A DNA stretch of 64,000 nt from Bacteroidales bacterium. Lineage in GTDB: Bacteria > Bacteroidota > Bacteroidia > Bacteroidales > WCHB1-69. Under the pieces are notes generated by a model. The model was not told the origin of the DNA. It worked only from the letters and a program-made list of their open reading frames with translations, and searched no databases. The stretch spans positions 1 to 64,000 of the forward strand of contig JAIKWD010000022.1 of NCBI GenBank assembly GCA_024685175.1, in the 5' to 3' direction. Below, one piece after another: positions 35,301-43,511 of this stretch. The number at the start of each line of letters is the position of its first letter. The first letter of the stretch is position 1. The translations under genes were made by a program, and so were the position numbers.

Positions 35301-35544
35301 TGTCGGATGGGGTTCCCAATGTGTTGTCGTCGTTTTTTGTAATAGCTGTGGCAGCACGATTATTGGGGCGTTGCGTGGTGCTTATAGCATAGTTGTAACC
35401 TGCCGCGGCGATGATGATCTGGTCACCGACGGCCAGGTCGTTGGCGCTGGTCACCAAAGTCCACGTGCCCGTTTGGGCGTTGACATTCAATATGCCGCTG
35501 ATTGTCAGCAGCAAGAAGGCTAATAATAAGTAGGTTTTTTTCAT
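32323..35544 (-). CDS. Secreted InlB-repeat / FISUMP-domain protein
   Basis: 1,073 residues. Signal peptide MKKTYLLLAFLLLTISGILNVNAQ. The N-terminal region has two copies of a 'TVTFDAGTGTC...LTEQE' module and several InlB B-type repeats ending GWYTDWEY and FFYAKWE. Two of these, at about residues 446-520 and 635-708, are nearly identical over about 75 residues, showing recent duplication. The last 190 residues (from about 885) form a FISUMP domain (SCWTTTNL, GYLYDWNTA, GICPTGWHIPT, YSVRCVKD). No type IX sorting domain is seen, so the anchoring route is unclear. Likely surface-exposed binding protein; function unknown. A TATATTTG -7 box lies at 35599-35606 (minus). Confidence 0.85.
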   Translation of the reverse strand: MKKTYLLLAFLLLTISGILNVNAQTGTWTLVTSANDLAVGDQIIIAAAGYNYAISTTQRPNNRAATAITKNDDNTLGTPSDSVQIITLEQGTVTTTMTYAFNVGNGYLYAASSSDNYLRTQQNKNANGSWTISIDSDGATTIIAQGDNTHNSLRYNSTSNNPLFSCYGSGQKAVVIYKLVASEPHTVTFDAGTGTCDVTELTEQEGDGGIVLPEATACHTAEGYEFIGWYHEPLATESTSQYIILPAGMTYYPSDNETLYAVYSITTQTVISTPSFVDVTSMDIGIGDQVIIVYKNTDANENYELTGIVHPTTGGNDYGECTLFESYPTGAYPLTLVSGNAYGSFAFKDNDNKYLYWGTSGNNLSNNASMSNNTCWHISFTSNSSVAIENVLEEGRSIRWNNGSTPKRFSTYGANSNLPLVRLMRLEMNETEVELYKYYTSPECGYAINYELMQGSFVEGYNPPTSYSTGTVVTLPTADDVELYEHHFLGWYTDWEYTDGPYTSINDTATGNKFFYAKWERNVYVVSTIVDPSNGGYVEVSPESDYEEGNTYPYGTSVTLTAIPNPGYEFTNWTHIVPASTSGTPTLPGHGQSGNQSGSSTPDTILISTDNPFTFELISDTDLIANFTPATYTIGYELMQGSFVEGYTPPTSYTYGTSVTLPTADNVELYGQTFAGWYTDWEYTDGPYTTIDDTAKSNKFFYAKWEPIDMYTVTFDAGNGTCETAELTEQEPGGGVELPEATPCAEINGYSFAGWTDMPIDEPTTNITHLYTAGSIYNPTDNLTLYAVYSKTEDEVTTYTTNLICLYQLFVSVAPENAGTVNIDPFDYGDGYYPSNVTITLTAIPEDGYQFSFWSINDELASTTNPLQLTLNEDTHVEANFIAVGECSAVSDAEGNAYTSVNIAGSCWTTTNLVLPADNAMVYKSDMHNDEEANLDTYGYLYDWNTAIGAGATPDDNGNVQGICPTGWHIPTVTEVYAAAGLNTSTEIDDLRANGLWLDGGGNNSTGLSLLPGGYYNVDADRFDNMLSHSYFWCIDPAQPSQPKVFWADCHCYMFQVNDTTPGMGYSVRCVKD
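33420..34205 (-). repeat. Duplicated InlB-type repeat units within the gene
   Basis: The segments around 33985-34205 and 33420-33640 encode two near-identical 75-residue units (both containing YELMQGSFVEGY and TDWEYTDGPYT). Boundaries are approximate. Confidence 0.7.
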
Positions 35545-35598
35545 AAATATTTGTATTCTAATTATTTATTTTCCTATATATATTAATGTAATAAAGCG

Positions 35599-35606
35599 CA
35601 AATATA
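35599..35606 (-). promoter_or_regulatory. -7 box of the InlB/FISUMP gene
   Basis: TATATTTG on the minus strand, about 55 bases before the start codon, in an AT-rich gap. Confidence 0.5.
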
Positions 35607-35658
35607 ACATTATTTTTTTACGCTCCTTATAAAAAAGTAATTCTTTTAACAAAAAATA

Positions 35659-36849
35659 TTAACTATTGGTTGGTGATTTCTTGCAGACCACGATAATCTT
35701 TTTCTCATTAGCTAGTGTGGCCCCGAAAAGATAGATGTCGCCGCCGTCCGCCAACCCCAGTGTTTGCTGCAGTCTGACGCTTCCCATGGGGAAATTGCGC
35801 GCCGATACGTTGGCGTGCTTCAAGCCCTGTAAATGCTGGATTGCATTTTTTTTGTGATAGTCGAAAACATCCAAGACCTCAAACTTCCGCCCCGGGAACT
35901 GTTCGGGCAGCTCGTCGCACGTGTACAAGTGCGTGTGCGGGTGCAACTTGCTCAGGCCATGGCGCACGGCCACGCTCTTGAATGCCCCCGCCTTGAGCAC
36001 AGCGGCGTTGGGCTCCAGAAGGTAACGCCCCACCTTCGCCGCAAGTTGCGGCACGGCCCCGCGCTCCTCGCTGTCACTGAAAGTGAACACCTCCGCACCC
36101 TCCTCCAACAGGTTCACGGCATGGAACTTCACTTCGTCGCATGCCTTCCGGGTCAGCAGGAACAACAGCTCCTTGCACTCCCCGCGCACGGCTACCCCAT
36201 GCACTTCGGCCGTCTCAGGCAACTGCCCCAACGCCTGCCGGATGTCCAGCATGGGCGACAACTTCACCAACACATTAGGGGCTTTCTCCAGCAGTCGCGC
36301 CTTCCAATCGGGTAGGTTGGGGGTACAGTCCCGCAATCCCACAACGCGGTTGCCGTGTACGTCGCGTCGCGAAGGGTCCAGGTAGATGAGATCCACGTCG
36401 GGTAGCGATGGGAACGCCTCTTCCATTGTGCTCTCAAATATTTGTATGTTGTTAATACAGAATGCCTTGGCGTTATGGCGTACCAGCTCGCACAGCTCAT
36501 GCGAGGGCTCCACGTAATGGCACTGGTTGAAGGTCGTTGCAAAAGCGAAGGTGTCCACGCCAAAGCCGCCGCTAAGGTCAGCCATGCACGCCCCTTGGAA
36601 AAGGCGGGCTTTGTAATGGGCGGTGGCGGAGGAGGAACATTGCTCCATAGAAACCAATGGCGGAAACAGCACGTTCGTGTGGGCGGCATACTCCGGCAGC
36701 TTGCCCTTGGCTTTCTGTCGCCCCTGAATCTGCTGCAGGGCAAAAGGCAGGTCAACGGCAGGATCCTTGCACCCGCGCAACGCCAACTGATTGACGTCTT
36801 CGTCGGCATGTAATCGGATAAACTCGAGCGTGCTGTCGTTGATGTCCAT
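35659..36849 (-). CDS. THUMP-like-domain class I SAM-dependent methyltransferase
   Basis: The open frame continues upstream inside mfd, but the sequence only makes sense from ATG 36849 (MDINDSTLEFIRLHADED), giving 396 residues. ADLSGGFGVDTFAFA is the SAM-binding motif I, and LIYLDPSRRD is a motif-IV-like DPxR block. The C-terminal part (about residues 310-396) matches the THUMP-like module found with this methyltransferase in Bacteroidota. RNA is the probable substrate, inferred from the domain pair. It starts 5 bases after the mfd stop and is therefore probably co-transcribed. Confidence 0.82.
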   Translation of the reverse strand: MDINDSTLEFIRLHADEDVNQLALRGCKDPAVDLPFALQQIQGRQKAKGKLPEYAAHTNVLFPPLVSMEQCSSSATAHYKARLFQGACMADLSGGFGVDTFAFATTFNQCHYVEPSHELCELVRHNAKAFCINNIQIFESTMEEAFPSLPDVDLIYLDPSRRDVHGNRVVGLRDCTPNLPDWKARLLEKAPNVLVKLSPMLDIRQALGQLPETAEVHGVAVRGECKELLFLLTRKACDEVKFHAVNLLEEGAEVFTFSDSEERGAVPQLAAKVGRYLLEPNAAVLKAGAFKSVAVRHGLSKLHPHTHLYTCDELPEQFPGRKFEVLDVFDYHKKNAIQHLQGLKHANVSARNFPMGSVRLQQTLGLADGGDIYLFGATLANEKKIIVVCKKSPTNS

Positions 36850-36854
36850 AGAGC

Positions 36855-39800
36855 TTAGGCTTGTGGAAGGTTGGCGTCCTTGTGGACAAACTGCTCCATC
36901 TTCGTCAGCCAATGCATGGCCGCCTTGATGGTAGGGATCTTGTGGATGATGAACGTCAGTTTGCCGTTCGTCTCCTTCAACTGGATGAGTGGATGGTTCA
37001 TCTGCAAGAAGGCCAGCACGTTGCCGAATTCGTCCGATTGGTAATATTTGGAAGATGCGTTGCCGATGAAATGGCCGATGAAGGTGTTTTTCTTGAGGAT
37101 GATTTTCTCGAAGTGCAGGCGTCCGGCAGCGAGGCGCAGCGGAATGGTCTGGAGCAGCTCTTGCGTCGGGGCGGGTATAGGGCCGAAGATGTCGAGCAGT
37201 TTCTTGCGGAAGGCCTCCAGCTTCTCCGGCTCCTTGATGGCTTCCAGCTCTTTGTACAGGCTCATCCTTTCGCTTACGCTGCTGACGTAGTCGGAAGGAA
37301 ACAGCGCTTCGATATCGGTTTCGATGATGCACTCGCGGGCGAAGAGCTTGGAGTTGTCGGCCATCTGAAGCTGTTCGGGGTTCTCCTCTTTCATCTCCAT
37401 GATGGCTTCGCTTAGGATTTTCTGATACATCTCATAGCCTATGTCGTTGATGAAGCCGCTCTGGTCGGCGCCGAGGATGTTGCCGGCGCCGCGGATGTCT
37501 AGGTCGCGCAGGGCGATCTGGATGCCGCTGCCGATGTCGGAGAAGTCCTCGATGGCCTGCAGGCGCTTGCGCGCCCGCTCGTTGAGCACCTCGTAGGGCT
37601 TGGTGAACATGTAGCAGTAGGCTTTCTGGTTGTTGCGCCCCACACGCCCGCGCAACTGGTGCAACACGTTGAGGGCGAAGTTCTGCGCGTCGTTGATGAT
37701 CATCGTGTTGGCATTCACGATGTCCAACCCGGATTCCACGATGGTGGTGGACACCAGCACGTCGTATTGGTGGTTGATGAAGTCGGTCATGATCTTTTCG
37801 AGCTGCTCACCCTCCATCTGCCCATGGCCGATGGCCACCTTGGCGGTGGGCACGAGTCGCTGGATGAGACCGGCCAACTCCTTGATGTTCTCTATACGGT
37901 TGTGGACCACGAAGACTTGCCCGTGGCGGTCCAACTCGAACTGGATGGCTTCTCTCAGCAACTCCTCATCGAAGACGTGCACCTCGGTCTGGATGGGCTG
38001 GCGGTTGGGCGGTGGGGTTGTGATGACGGAGATGTCGCGTGCCCCCATCAGCGAGAACTGCAGGGTGCGCGGGATGGGCGTCGCCGACATTGTCAATGTG
38101 TCCACACTCACGCGCAACTCGCGCAACTTCTCCTTGGCGGCCACGCCAAACTTCTGCTCTTCATCGATGATGAGTAATCCCAAGTCTTTGAAAACCACAT
38201 CTTTGCTCAACAGCCTGTGCGTGCCGATGAGGATGTCCACCTTTCCTTCCTTCAGGCGTTGTAGGGTATCTTTGATTTGCTTGCTGGTCTTGAATCGGTT
38301 GACGTACTCCACTTTGCAAGGCATGTTGCACAGTCGGTCGCTGAAGGTGGTGTAGTGTTGCAGTGCGAGCACAGTAGTAGGCACGAGCACGGCCACCTGC
38401 TTGCTGTCGCATACGGCCTTGAATGCCGCACGGATGGCGATCTCGGTCTTGCCGAACCCCACATCGCCGCAGATGAGACGGTCCATGGGATGCTCACTCT
38501 CCATGTCGGCCTTTACGTCCGCCAAGGTGGTGATCTGGTCCGGTGTGTCGTCATAGATAAACGAGGCCTCCAGCTCATTCTGCATGTAGGTGTCGGCTGA
38601 GAAGGCAAAGCCCTTGCGCGACTTGCGTTGGGCGTAGAGCTGGATGAGGTCGATGGCCAACTCCTTGATTCTCTTTTTGGTACGCTCCTTGAGCTTGTCC
38701 CATGTACCCGAGCCGATGCGGTGCAGAGTGGGGGGCGTACCCTCCTTGCCCACATATTTGGTGATCTTATGCAACGAATGGATGCTCACGTACAGGATGT
38801 CGCCGTCTTTATAGGTGAGCTTGATGACCTCTTGCTCCTTGCCGTTCATTTCGGTTTTCACCAGTCCTTGATAGACGCCTATGCCGTAATCGATGTGCAC
38901 CACGTAGTCGCCGGGTTGCAGGTCATAGATCTCTCGCAAAGTGAAGGCCTCGCTCTTCTTGTAACGGTCGCGGATGACCACGCGATCGAATTTCTCCATG
39001 AACTGGTGGTCGGTATAGACGGCCAGCTTGCGGCCCTCGTCGCGGAAACCCTCGTGCAACGAGTAGCGGATAGGATGGTATAGTGGGTCGATCTTGTAGT
39101 TGACGGCGTTGTGCTTGTTGTACTTGTCGAGCAGGTCCAGCATGATCTTGTAGAGTCGGTCGAGTTGCGATTGGTTCTCGGCGAGGAAGATGCTCTGGAT
39201 GCCCTTCTCCATATTGTCAACCCATTCGAGGAAGAGGTAGTCGAAGCTTCGTCCGAAGTTGTTTTGGGGCTTCATGGCAAAGTCGATGGCCAGGGTGGGC
39301 GCTTCGGCGGCTGCATTGATGATGCAGCGGGTGTGCGAGACGATGGCATCCGTGAAGTTGCGGCGGCGGATAAAGAGGTCGTCCACCGTCACGGGCACTG
39401 CCCCTTCACGCTGCTCGAACTCTTCGGCGACGGACTTGTAGAGGAAGCCCACCTGCGAGCCGATGTCCTTGGGGTTGTCGAGCCACAGCACGGTGTCGGC
39501 GGGCAAAAAGTCAAGTAACGCAATACGCTGCTCCTCTTTGTTGACGGAGACGATTTTGGGCATGATGCGTATCTCTTCCTCCTCGCGTACAGAGAGTTGC
39601 GTCTCGGGGTTGAAAAAGCGGATGGACTCCACGCGGTCGCCATCCAACTCGATACGGTAGGGGTACTCTTCCGAGAAAGAGAAGATGTCGAAGATGTTGC
39701 CGCGCCAGGCGAATTGGCCAGGCTCGAAGACAAAGTCTTCCTGGAGGTACTCAAATTCGTACAAGAACTGCAAAAAGATGTCGGTGGGGATTTCGGTGTC

Positions 39801-40268
39801 GCGCTTGATGGTGAACGAGTTCTGGTTGATGAACTGCTGGGTCACCACCTTCTCGCCCAATGCTTCCGGGTAGGTCACCACGAGGTAGTTGCCGTCGGGA
39901 TGGTTGGAGATCTTGTTGACAATCTCGGAGCGAAGCTTGACGTTGGAGTTGTCGATCTCAGCGGCGGTGTGGGCACGCTTGAAGGAGGAGGGCAGGTAGT
40001 GCACGCGTTTGGCTGGCAGGGGAGTGTTGACGTCGTTGAGCAGCTTCTCAAGGTCGTTGTAGAAGTAGGCCGCCCGCTCGCGCGAACTCAGCACAAAAAG
40101 CTGAGTTGCTGACACGTCGTCGGCCAGCTTGGAGACTAAAATAGAGTATGAGGATCCCGCCAGGTTGGTGAGCTCCACCTCCTGTCCGGCATTCGGCTCC
40201 CGTAGGAGCGCTTGTAGCTTTGCGACTTCCGTGGCGCAGAAGCGCGATTGCAGTTCTTCGATAGTCAT
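36855..40268 (-). CDS. mfd: Transcription-repair coupling factor
   Basis: 1,137 residues. An N-terminal UvrB-like region is followed by the RNA-polymerase-interacting domain (YVVHIDYGIGVYQGL), then a SF2 translocase with Walker A GDVGFGKTEIA, Walker B IIDEEQKFG, SATPIPRTLQ, and the C-terminal TRCF domain. It releases stalled RNA polymerase and recruits UvrA. The -7 box TATTTTTG at 40279-40286 (minus) is only 11 bases from the start codon, so the transcript may have almost no leader. Confidence 0.97.
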   Translation of the reverse strand: MTIEELQSRFCATEVAKLQALLREPNAGQEVELTNLAGSSYSILVSKLADDVSATQLFVLSSRERAAYFYNDLEKLLNDVNTPLPAKRVHYLPSSFKRAHTAAEIDNSNVKLRSEIVNKISNHPDGNYLVVTYPEALGEKVVTQQFINQNSFTIKRDTEIPTDIFLQFLYEFEYLQEDFVFEPGQFAWRGNIFDIFSFSEEYPYRIELDGDRVESIRFFNPETQLSVREEEEIRIMPKIVSVNKEEQRIALLDFLPADTVLWLDNPKDIGSQVGFLYKSVAEEFEQREGAVPVTVDDLFIRRRNFTDAIVSHTRCIINAAAEAPTLAIDFAMKPQNNFGRSFDYLFLEWVDNMEKGIQSIFLAENQSQLDRLYKIMLDLLDKYNKHNAVNYKIDPLYHPIRYSLHEGFRDEGRKLAVYTDHQFMEKFDRVVIRDRYKKSEAFTLREIYDLQPGDYVVHIDYGIGVYQGLVKTEMNGKEQEVIKLTYKDGDILYVSIHSLHKITKYVGKEGTPPTLHRIGSGTWDKLKERTKKRIKELAIDLIQLYAQRKSRKGFAFSADTYMQNELEASFIYDDTPDQITTLADVKADMESEHPMDRLICGDVGFGKTEIAIRAAFKAVCDSKQVAVLVPTTVLALQHYTTFSDRLCNMPCKVEYVNRFKTSKQIKDTLQRLKEGKVDILIGTHRLLSKDVVFKDLGLLIIDEEQKFGVAAKEKLRELRVSVDTLTMSATPIPRTLQFSLMGARDISVITTPPPNRQPIQTEVHVFDEELLREAIQFELDRHGQVFVVHNRIENIKELAGLIQRLVPTAKVAIGHGQMEGEQLEKIMTDFINHQYDVLVSTTIVESGLDIVNANTMIINDAQNFALNVLHQLRGRVGRNNQKAYCYMFTKPYEVLNERARKRLQAIEDFSDIGSGIQIALRDLDIRGAGNILGADQSGFINDIGYEMYQKILSEAIMEMKEENPEQLQMADNSKLFARECIIETDIEALFPSDYVSSVSERMSLYKELEAIKEPEKLEAFRKKLLDIFGPIPAPTQELLQTIPLRLAAGRLHFEKIILKKNTFIGHFIGNASSKYYQSDEFGNVLAFLQMNHPLIQLKETNGKLTFIIHKIPTIKAAMHWLTKMEQFVHKDANLPQA

Positions 40269-40278
40269 AATCAGGCCG

Positions 40279-40286
40279 CAAAAATA
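40279..40286 (-). promoter_or_regulatory. -7 box of mfd
   Basis: TATTTTTG on the minus strand within the 16-base block TCAGGCCGCAAAAATA (plus strand 40271-40286), identical to the block at tRNA-Pro. Confidence 0.6.
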
Positions 40287-40305
40287 CGAAATTTAGCGGT
40301 TAGCA

Positions 40306-40403
40306 TATTAACGATTATCGTTTATCGATTATCGATCTCCCCCTCACTGACAGCTATCCGCTAACTGCTATCCGCTAACAGCTAACAGCTATCGGCTAAT
40401 CGC
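40306..40403. repeat. Degenerate short tandem repeats between mfd and gmhB-like gene
   Basis: First a run of ATTATCG/TTATCG words (40306-40336), then four or more copies of GCTATCCGCTAAC-type words (40351-40403). A related sequence, AGCGGTTAGCAGATAGCGG, occurs at 47794-47820. Confidence 0.75.
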
Positions 40404-40412
40404 TTTTTTTAC

Positions 40413-40420
40413 TATCTTTG
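40413..40420 (+). promoter_or_regulatory. -7 box directly upstream of the GmhB-like gene
   Basis: TATCTTTG ends 8 bases before the ATG at 40429, so transcription would start at or within two or three bases of the start codon. Confidence 0.55.
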
Positions 40421-40428
40421 CCGCCATT

Positions 40429-40977
40429 ATGAATACCCTTTTCATGGATCGGGATGGGGTGGTAAATGAGCAGATAATTGGCGGCTATGTGGAGAATCTG
40501 GAACAGTTTGAGCTCAAGGACCATTTTTTGGAAGCAATGAAAATCTTGCGTTCCCGCTTTCGTCATGTTGTTTTGATTACGAACCAGCAGGGCATTGGCA
40601 AGGGCCTTTGCACCCAGGCTCAGGTGGATGCCATCCATAGCAGTCTGCAGATGCAACTTTTGGCCCAGCGTACCCCCTTCGACGCCATCTACTGCTGCCC
40701 GCACTTGGCCTCGGACGGGTGTTGTTGCCGGAAGCCGAAGCCTGGAATGGCGTTTCAGGCCCGTCAAGACTTTCCCGACATCGTGCTGGAAGACTCTATT
40801 ATGGTCGGGGACAGCCTCTCCGATATGCAATTTGCCCGGAATGCAGGTGCCGTGCCCGTGCACGTAGGCGCAATGCGACATCCCGAGTTTGAGGAGATTC
40901 TTCAAGTTACCCATCATCATTTCGACGATCTTCTCGACTTCGCCCGCCATTTGGATTTGTTTGAAAAAGAGCGCTAA
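40429..40977 (+). CDS. HAD-family D-glycero-D-manno-heptose 1,7-bisphosphate phosphatase-like
   Basis: 182 residues. MDRDGVVNE near residue 6 is the nucleophile motif DxDGxxN, LITNQQGIGKG motif II, and GDSLSDMQFARNAG motif IV. CCPHLASDGCCCRKPKPGM is the zinc-binding loop diagnostic of the GmhB/histidinol-phosphatase HAD-IIIA group. In Gram-negatives GmhB makes ADP-heptose precursors for lipopolysaccharide core; no other heptose gene is nearby, so the exact sugar is inferred. The next gene starts 4 bases later. Confidence 0.88.
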   Translation: MNTLFMDRDGVVNEQIIGGYVENLEQFELKDHFLEAMKILRSRFRHVVLITNQQGIGKGLCTQAQVDAIHSSLQMQLLAQRTPFDAIYCCPHLASDGCCCRKPKPGMAFQARQDFPDIVLEDSIMVGDSLSDMQFARNAGAVPVHVGAMRHPEFEEILQVTHHHFDDLLDFARHLDLFEKER

Positions 40978-40980
40978 CTT

Positions 40981-41850
40981 ATGGTCATCACGTACTTCTT
41001 TATATGGTTCATCTGTTATCCGTTGGCTCTCTTGCCGATGGCTCTGCTATACGTGTTGGCGGCAGTGCTCTATCTGGTGCTGAACTATGTGATCCGCTAT
41101 CGGCGCAAGGTGGTGTTGGAGAACCTTACGAATTCTTTCCCGGAGAAATCCAAGGCGGAAATTCGCAAGTTGTCGAGCCGCTACTATTGGCACCTCTCGC
41201 AGATCACCGTGGAGATGATCAAAATGCTGCTACTTCCCAAACGAGTGTTGCGATATCGTTACCACTGCGTCAATCCCGAAGTGGTCAACCGTTTCTACGA
41301 GGAAGGAAAGAGTGTCATCCTGATGTCGTCACACTACAACAACTGGGAGTGGATGATATTGTCGTTGGAAGGGATGTTCAGCCATCATGGTGTGGGGGTG
41401 GGGAAGGCCAACACGGACAAGGTGTTCGAGAAGTTGGTCAACCGTGCGCGCACCCGCTATGGCACGGAGGTTGTCTTTGCCGACCACGTGCGCGAGGTGT
41501 TCGAACGCTACGAGTCGCAGCATCAGCCGACAGCCTATATGATGCTTAGCGACCAGTCGCCCAACAGCAAGAGCCGTTGCTATGTGACCGATTTCCTCAA
41601 CCAACGCACGGGCGTGATCTTCGGTGCCGAACATTTCGCCCGCAAGTATGACATCCCGGTGCTCTATTATGAGGTGATAAAAGAACATATCGGCAAATAT
41701 CGCGTGGAGGTGCAGGTGATTGAAGAGCATCCCGCCGAGCGCGAAGAGTATACCATCACTCAACGCTATGTGGAATTGCTGGAACAGACCATCCGCCGCA
41801 AACCCGAATTCTGGCTATGGAGCCACAGACGGTGGAAGTTCAAGTTTTAA
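40981..41850 (+). CDS. Lipid A acyltransferase-like protein (LpxL/HtrB family)
   Basis: 289 residues with an N-terminal membrane anchor (FFIWFICYPLALLPMALLYV). SSHYNNWEW contains the H-x4-E catalytic pair of the LpxL/HtrB family, and MLSDQSPNSKSRC and FWLWSHRRWKF are conserved. It would add a secondary acyl chain to lipid A, or acylate another lipid. Together with the GmhB-like gene it makes an envelope two-gene unit (4-base gap). Convergent with the DUF262-HNH gene, one base apart. Confidence 0.9.
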   Translation: MVITYFFIWFICYPLALLPMALLYVLAAVLYLVLNYVIRYRRKVVLENLTNSFPEKSKAEIRKLSSRYYWHLSQITVEMIKMLLLPKRVLRYRYHCVNPEVVNRFYEEGKSVILMSSHYNNWEWMILSLEGMFSHHGVGVGKANTDKVFEKLVNRARTRYGTEVVFADHVREVFERYESQHQPTAYMMLSDQSPNSKSRCYVTDFLNQRTGVIFGAEHFARKYDIPVLYYEVIKEHIGKYRVEVQVIEEHPAEREEYTITQRYVELLEQTIRRKPEFWLWSHRRWKFKF

Positions 41851-41851
41851 C

Positions 41852-42976
41852 CTATTTCCCGCTCTTCCTTCTGTTGCATTCCCGGCACAGCATCTGGCAG
41901 TTCTCGGCAATGGTTCTGCCGCCCTCGTGCCACGGTGTGATGTGGTCGGCCTCCATGTGCTCAATGTCGAAGTGTTTGCTGCAGATGGCACAAATGCCCC
42001 GTTGTCTTTCATAAACCTCGCGTTTGGTATTGTCGTCGAAGGCGCGGATGCCGAGATGTCGGATATCATGGTCGAAAATGTAATGGAAGATGCCAGTCTT
42101 CTTCTGCACATCAGAGTCTGCCATAAGTCGTGAAACCTCTTTCCCGATGGCTGTGGCGGTGAGCGTGGTGTCGCGGTATTGGTTGTAGAGAAAACCCCAA
42201 TCCACGGATTTCATCTCCTTTTTGTACTTGCGCCCAAACAATTTCTCCACCCAATGAATCACATCTTGGAAGTATTGCCAAAGTTGGTCGGCGTCGGTGT
42301 CGTGCTGGTGCTCAGCCATATATTGTTCGATGCTCATGTCTTGTGCGTTGCCAATCCATTTCAAGGCTTTTTCGAAATACTCCTGCCGTATGGGCGAGCC
42401 CGACATGAAATCGGAGGCGATTTTATAGGCCACACAACCGGTCTTGGAGAAACGGCGTTTGGCTTGAGTCACCCACGGACCTGAATAAATAGCGTTGCGA
42501 ATCTCTTGTTCGGTCAGTTTCTCGCCGGCAATGTTGATGATGTTGAACCATTTCAATTTTTCCTCATCGGTGCCGTTTTTGCAGATGTAGATTTGCAATG
42601 GATAGTTGAGAATGTGCTCTTTCTGTGTTTCCGTGAGGTTGCTCCAGGCGCATAGGTTGCCTTCAATGTTCATCATGAACTCGCCTGCGATGAATGAGCA
42701 GATGGAGATGGTCCGTTGTTGTCCGTCGAGCAGTTCGTATTGAATGCCGTCTGCGCCGTCGGTTTCCACCCAATACATCACATTGAGTGGGAAATTGTTC
42801 CAAATGGTGTCGATGACGGCGTTGCGCTTTTTGTCGTCATAGACGAATTCGCGCTGATATTTCGGGCGGATGTTCAATCGGCCGCCGAAGCCCACGATGC
42901 CTTCTTCGGTGACGCTAAGGTCTTGGTATCCCTCTGCCAATTCGCGAATCTTGATCTGGTGAAGTGTGATTTCCAT
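41852..42976 (-). CDS. DUF262-HNH nuclease-like protein (GmrSD-type fold)
   Basis: 374 residues. The N-terminal DUF262 domain has PKYQREFVYDDKKRNAVIDT and LLDGQQRTISI; the DGQQR motif is the ParB-like NTP-handling site in GmrS-type proteins. The C-terminal HNH domain has CAICSKHFDIEHMEADHITP and CQMLCRECNRRK, with two CxxC pairs and the D-H of the metal site intact. Proteins of this make-up are linked to type IV (modification-dependent) restriction and other phage defence, but not every one has been tested. It lies downstream of an EcoRI-type methyltransferase on the same strand, separated by the GC-rich segment. No clear -7 box seen immediately upstream. Confidence 0.85.
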   Translation of the reverse strand: MEITLHQIKIRELAEGYQDLSVTEEGIVGFGGRLNIRPKYQREFVYDDKKRNAVIDTIWNNFPLNVMYWVETDGADGIQYELLDGQQRTISICSFIAGEFMMNIEGNLCAWSNLTETQKEHILNYPLQIYICKNGTDEEKLKWFNIINIAGEKLTEQEIRNAIYSGPWVTQAKRRFSKTGCVAYKIASDFMSGSPIRQEYFEKALKWIGNAQDMSIEQYMAEHQHDTDADQLWQYFQDVIHWVEKLFGRKYKKEMKSVDWGFLYNQYRDTTLTATAIGKEVSRLMADSDVQKKTGIFHYIFDHDIRHLGIRAFDDNTKREVYERQRGICAICSKHFDIEHMEADHITPWHEGGRTIAENCQMLCRECNRRKSGK

Positions 42977-43027
42977 ATTGATGTTGTTTTATTGTTGGTT
43001 TGGAATGATGGGGTGTTTTTTGCACGC

Positions 43028-43420
43028 TTTCCCGTTTCGCGGCGACGCGTTCCGTGTTCCATTGCACGCCGCATCCGCGCCGCGACCGCCATTCTACGCA
43101 CCGTCCATTCCTACCAAGCGATGCACACATACGGCGTGCGCCTGTGCACAATCCGTCCTGCTTTAAAGCACGAGTTTCCGTGCAAGGTTGCCTCGTTTCA
43201 CGGAATGGTCTGAGCGTTTGTTTTACCACGATTCGGATATTCTGCCACCTCAGGCGGCGGAATGGTGGATGGCAGGCCGGAGGTCTGCCGCGCTTGGTAG
43301 CCTGGGGTAAGGTGCGAGGCACGAGCACCGCCACCCCAGGGTGTGCGTGTCGTGTGCGGGTGTCGCGGCGCGCGAAGAATTTGCCCCGAAGGATTACGCG
43401 TGCCGCCGCGAAAGGGAGAA
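43028..43420. repeat. GC-rich non-coding segment with imperfect terminal inverted repeats
   Basis: The left end TTTCCCGTTTCGCGGCG (43028-43044) and the right end CGCCGCGAAAGGGAGAA (43404-43420) are inverted copies with a 10-base perfect core and one bulge. Inside are a nested hairpin at 43301-43340 (CCTGGGGT with ACCCCAGG, inner GGTGC with GCACC), a hairpin at 43271-43289 (GGCAG with CTGCC), and a 12-pair stem joining 43363-43374 to 43397-43411. GC is far above both flanks. Frames across it look like chance. It may be a MITE-like element or a structured RNA gene; I do not recognise a named family and see no target-site duplication. Confidence 0.6.
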
Positions 43421-43511
43421 CATGACAAATGTACCCTTATTCCCAAACCAAGATGTCAATGAACTTGCTCCTTTGATGATTTATATCGTTATAAATGCTT
43501 TCGCATAATTA

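Noticed and set aside
36850..37332. Upstream extension of the THUMP-like methyltransferase frame
   Set aside because: It overlaps the coding end of mfd, and the residues before MDINDSTLEF have no similarity to the family.
43054..43446. Open frames on both strands across the GC-rich segment
   Set aside because: High GC removes stop codons by chance; the frames are Arg/Pro-rich, overlap each other on both strands and show no motif.
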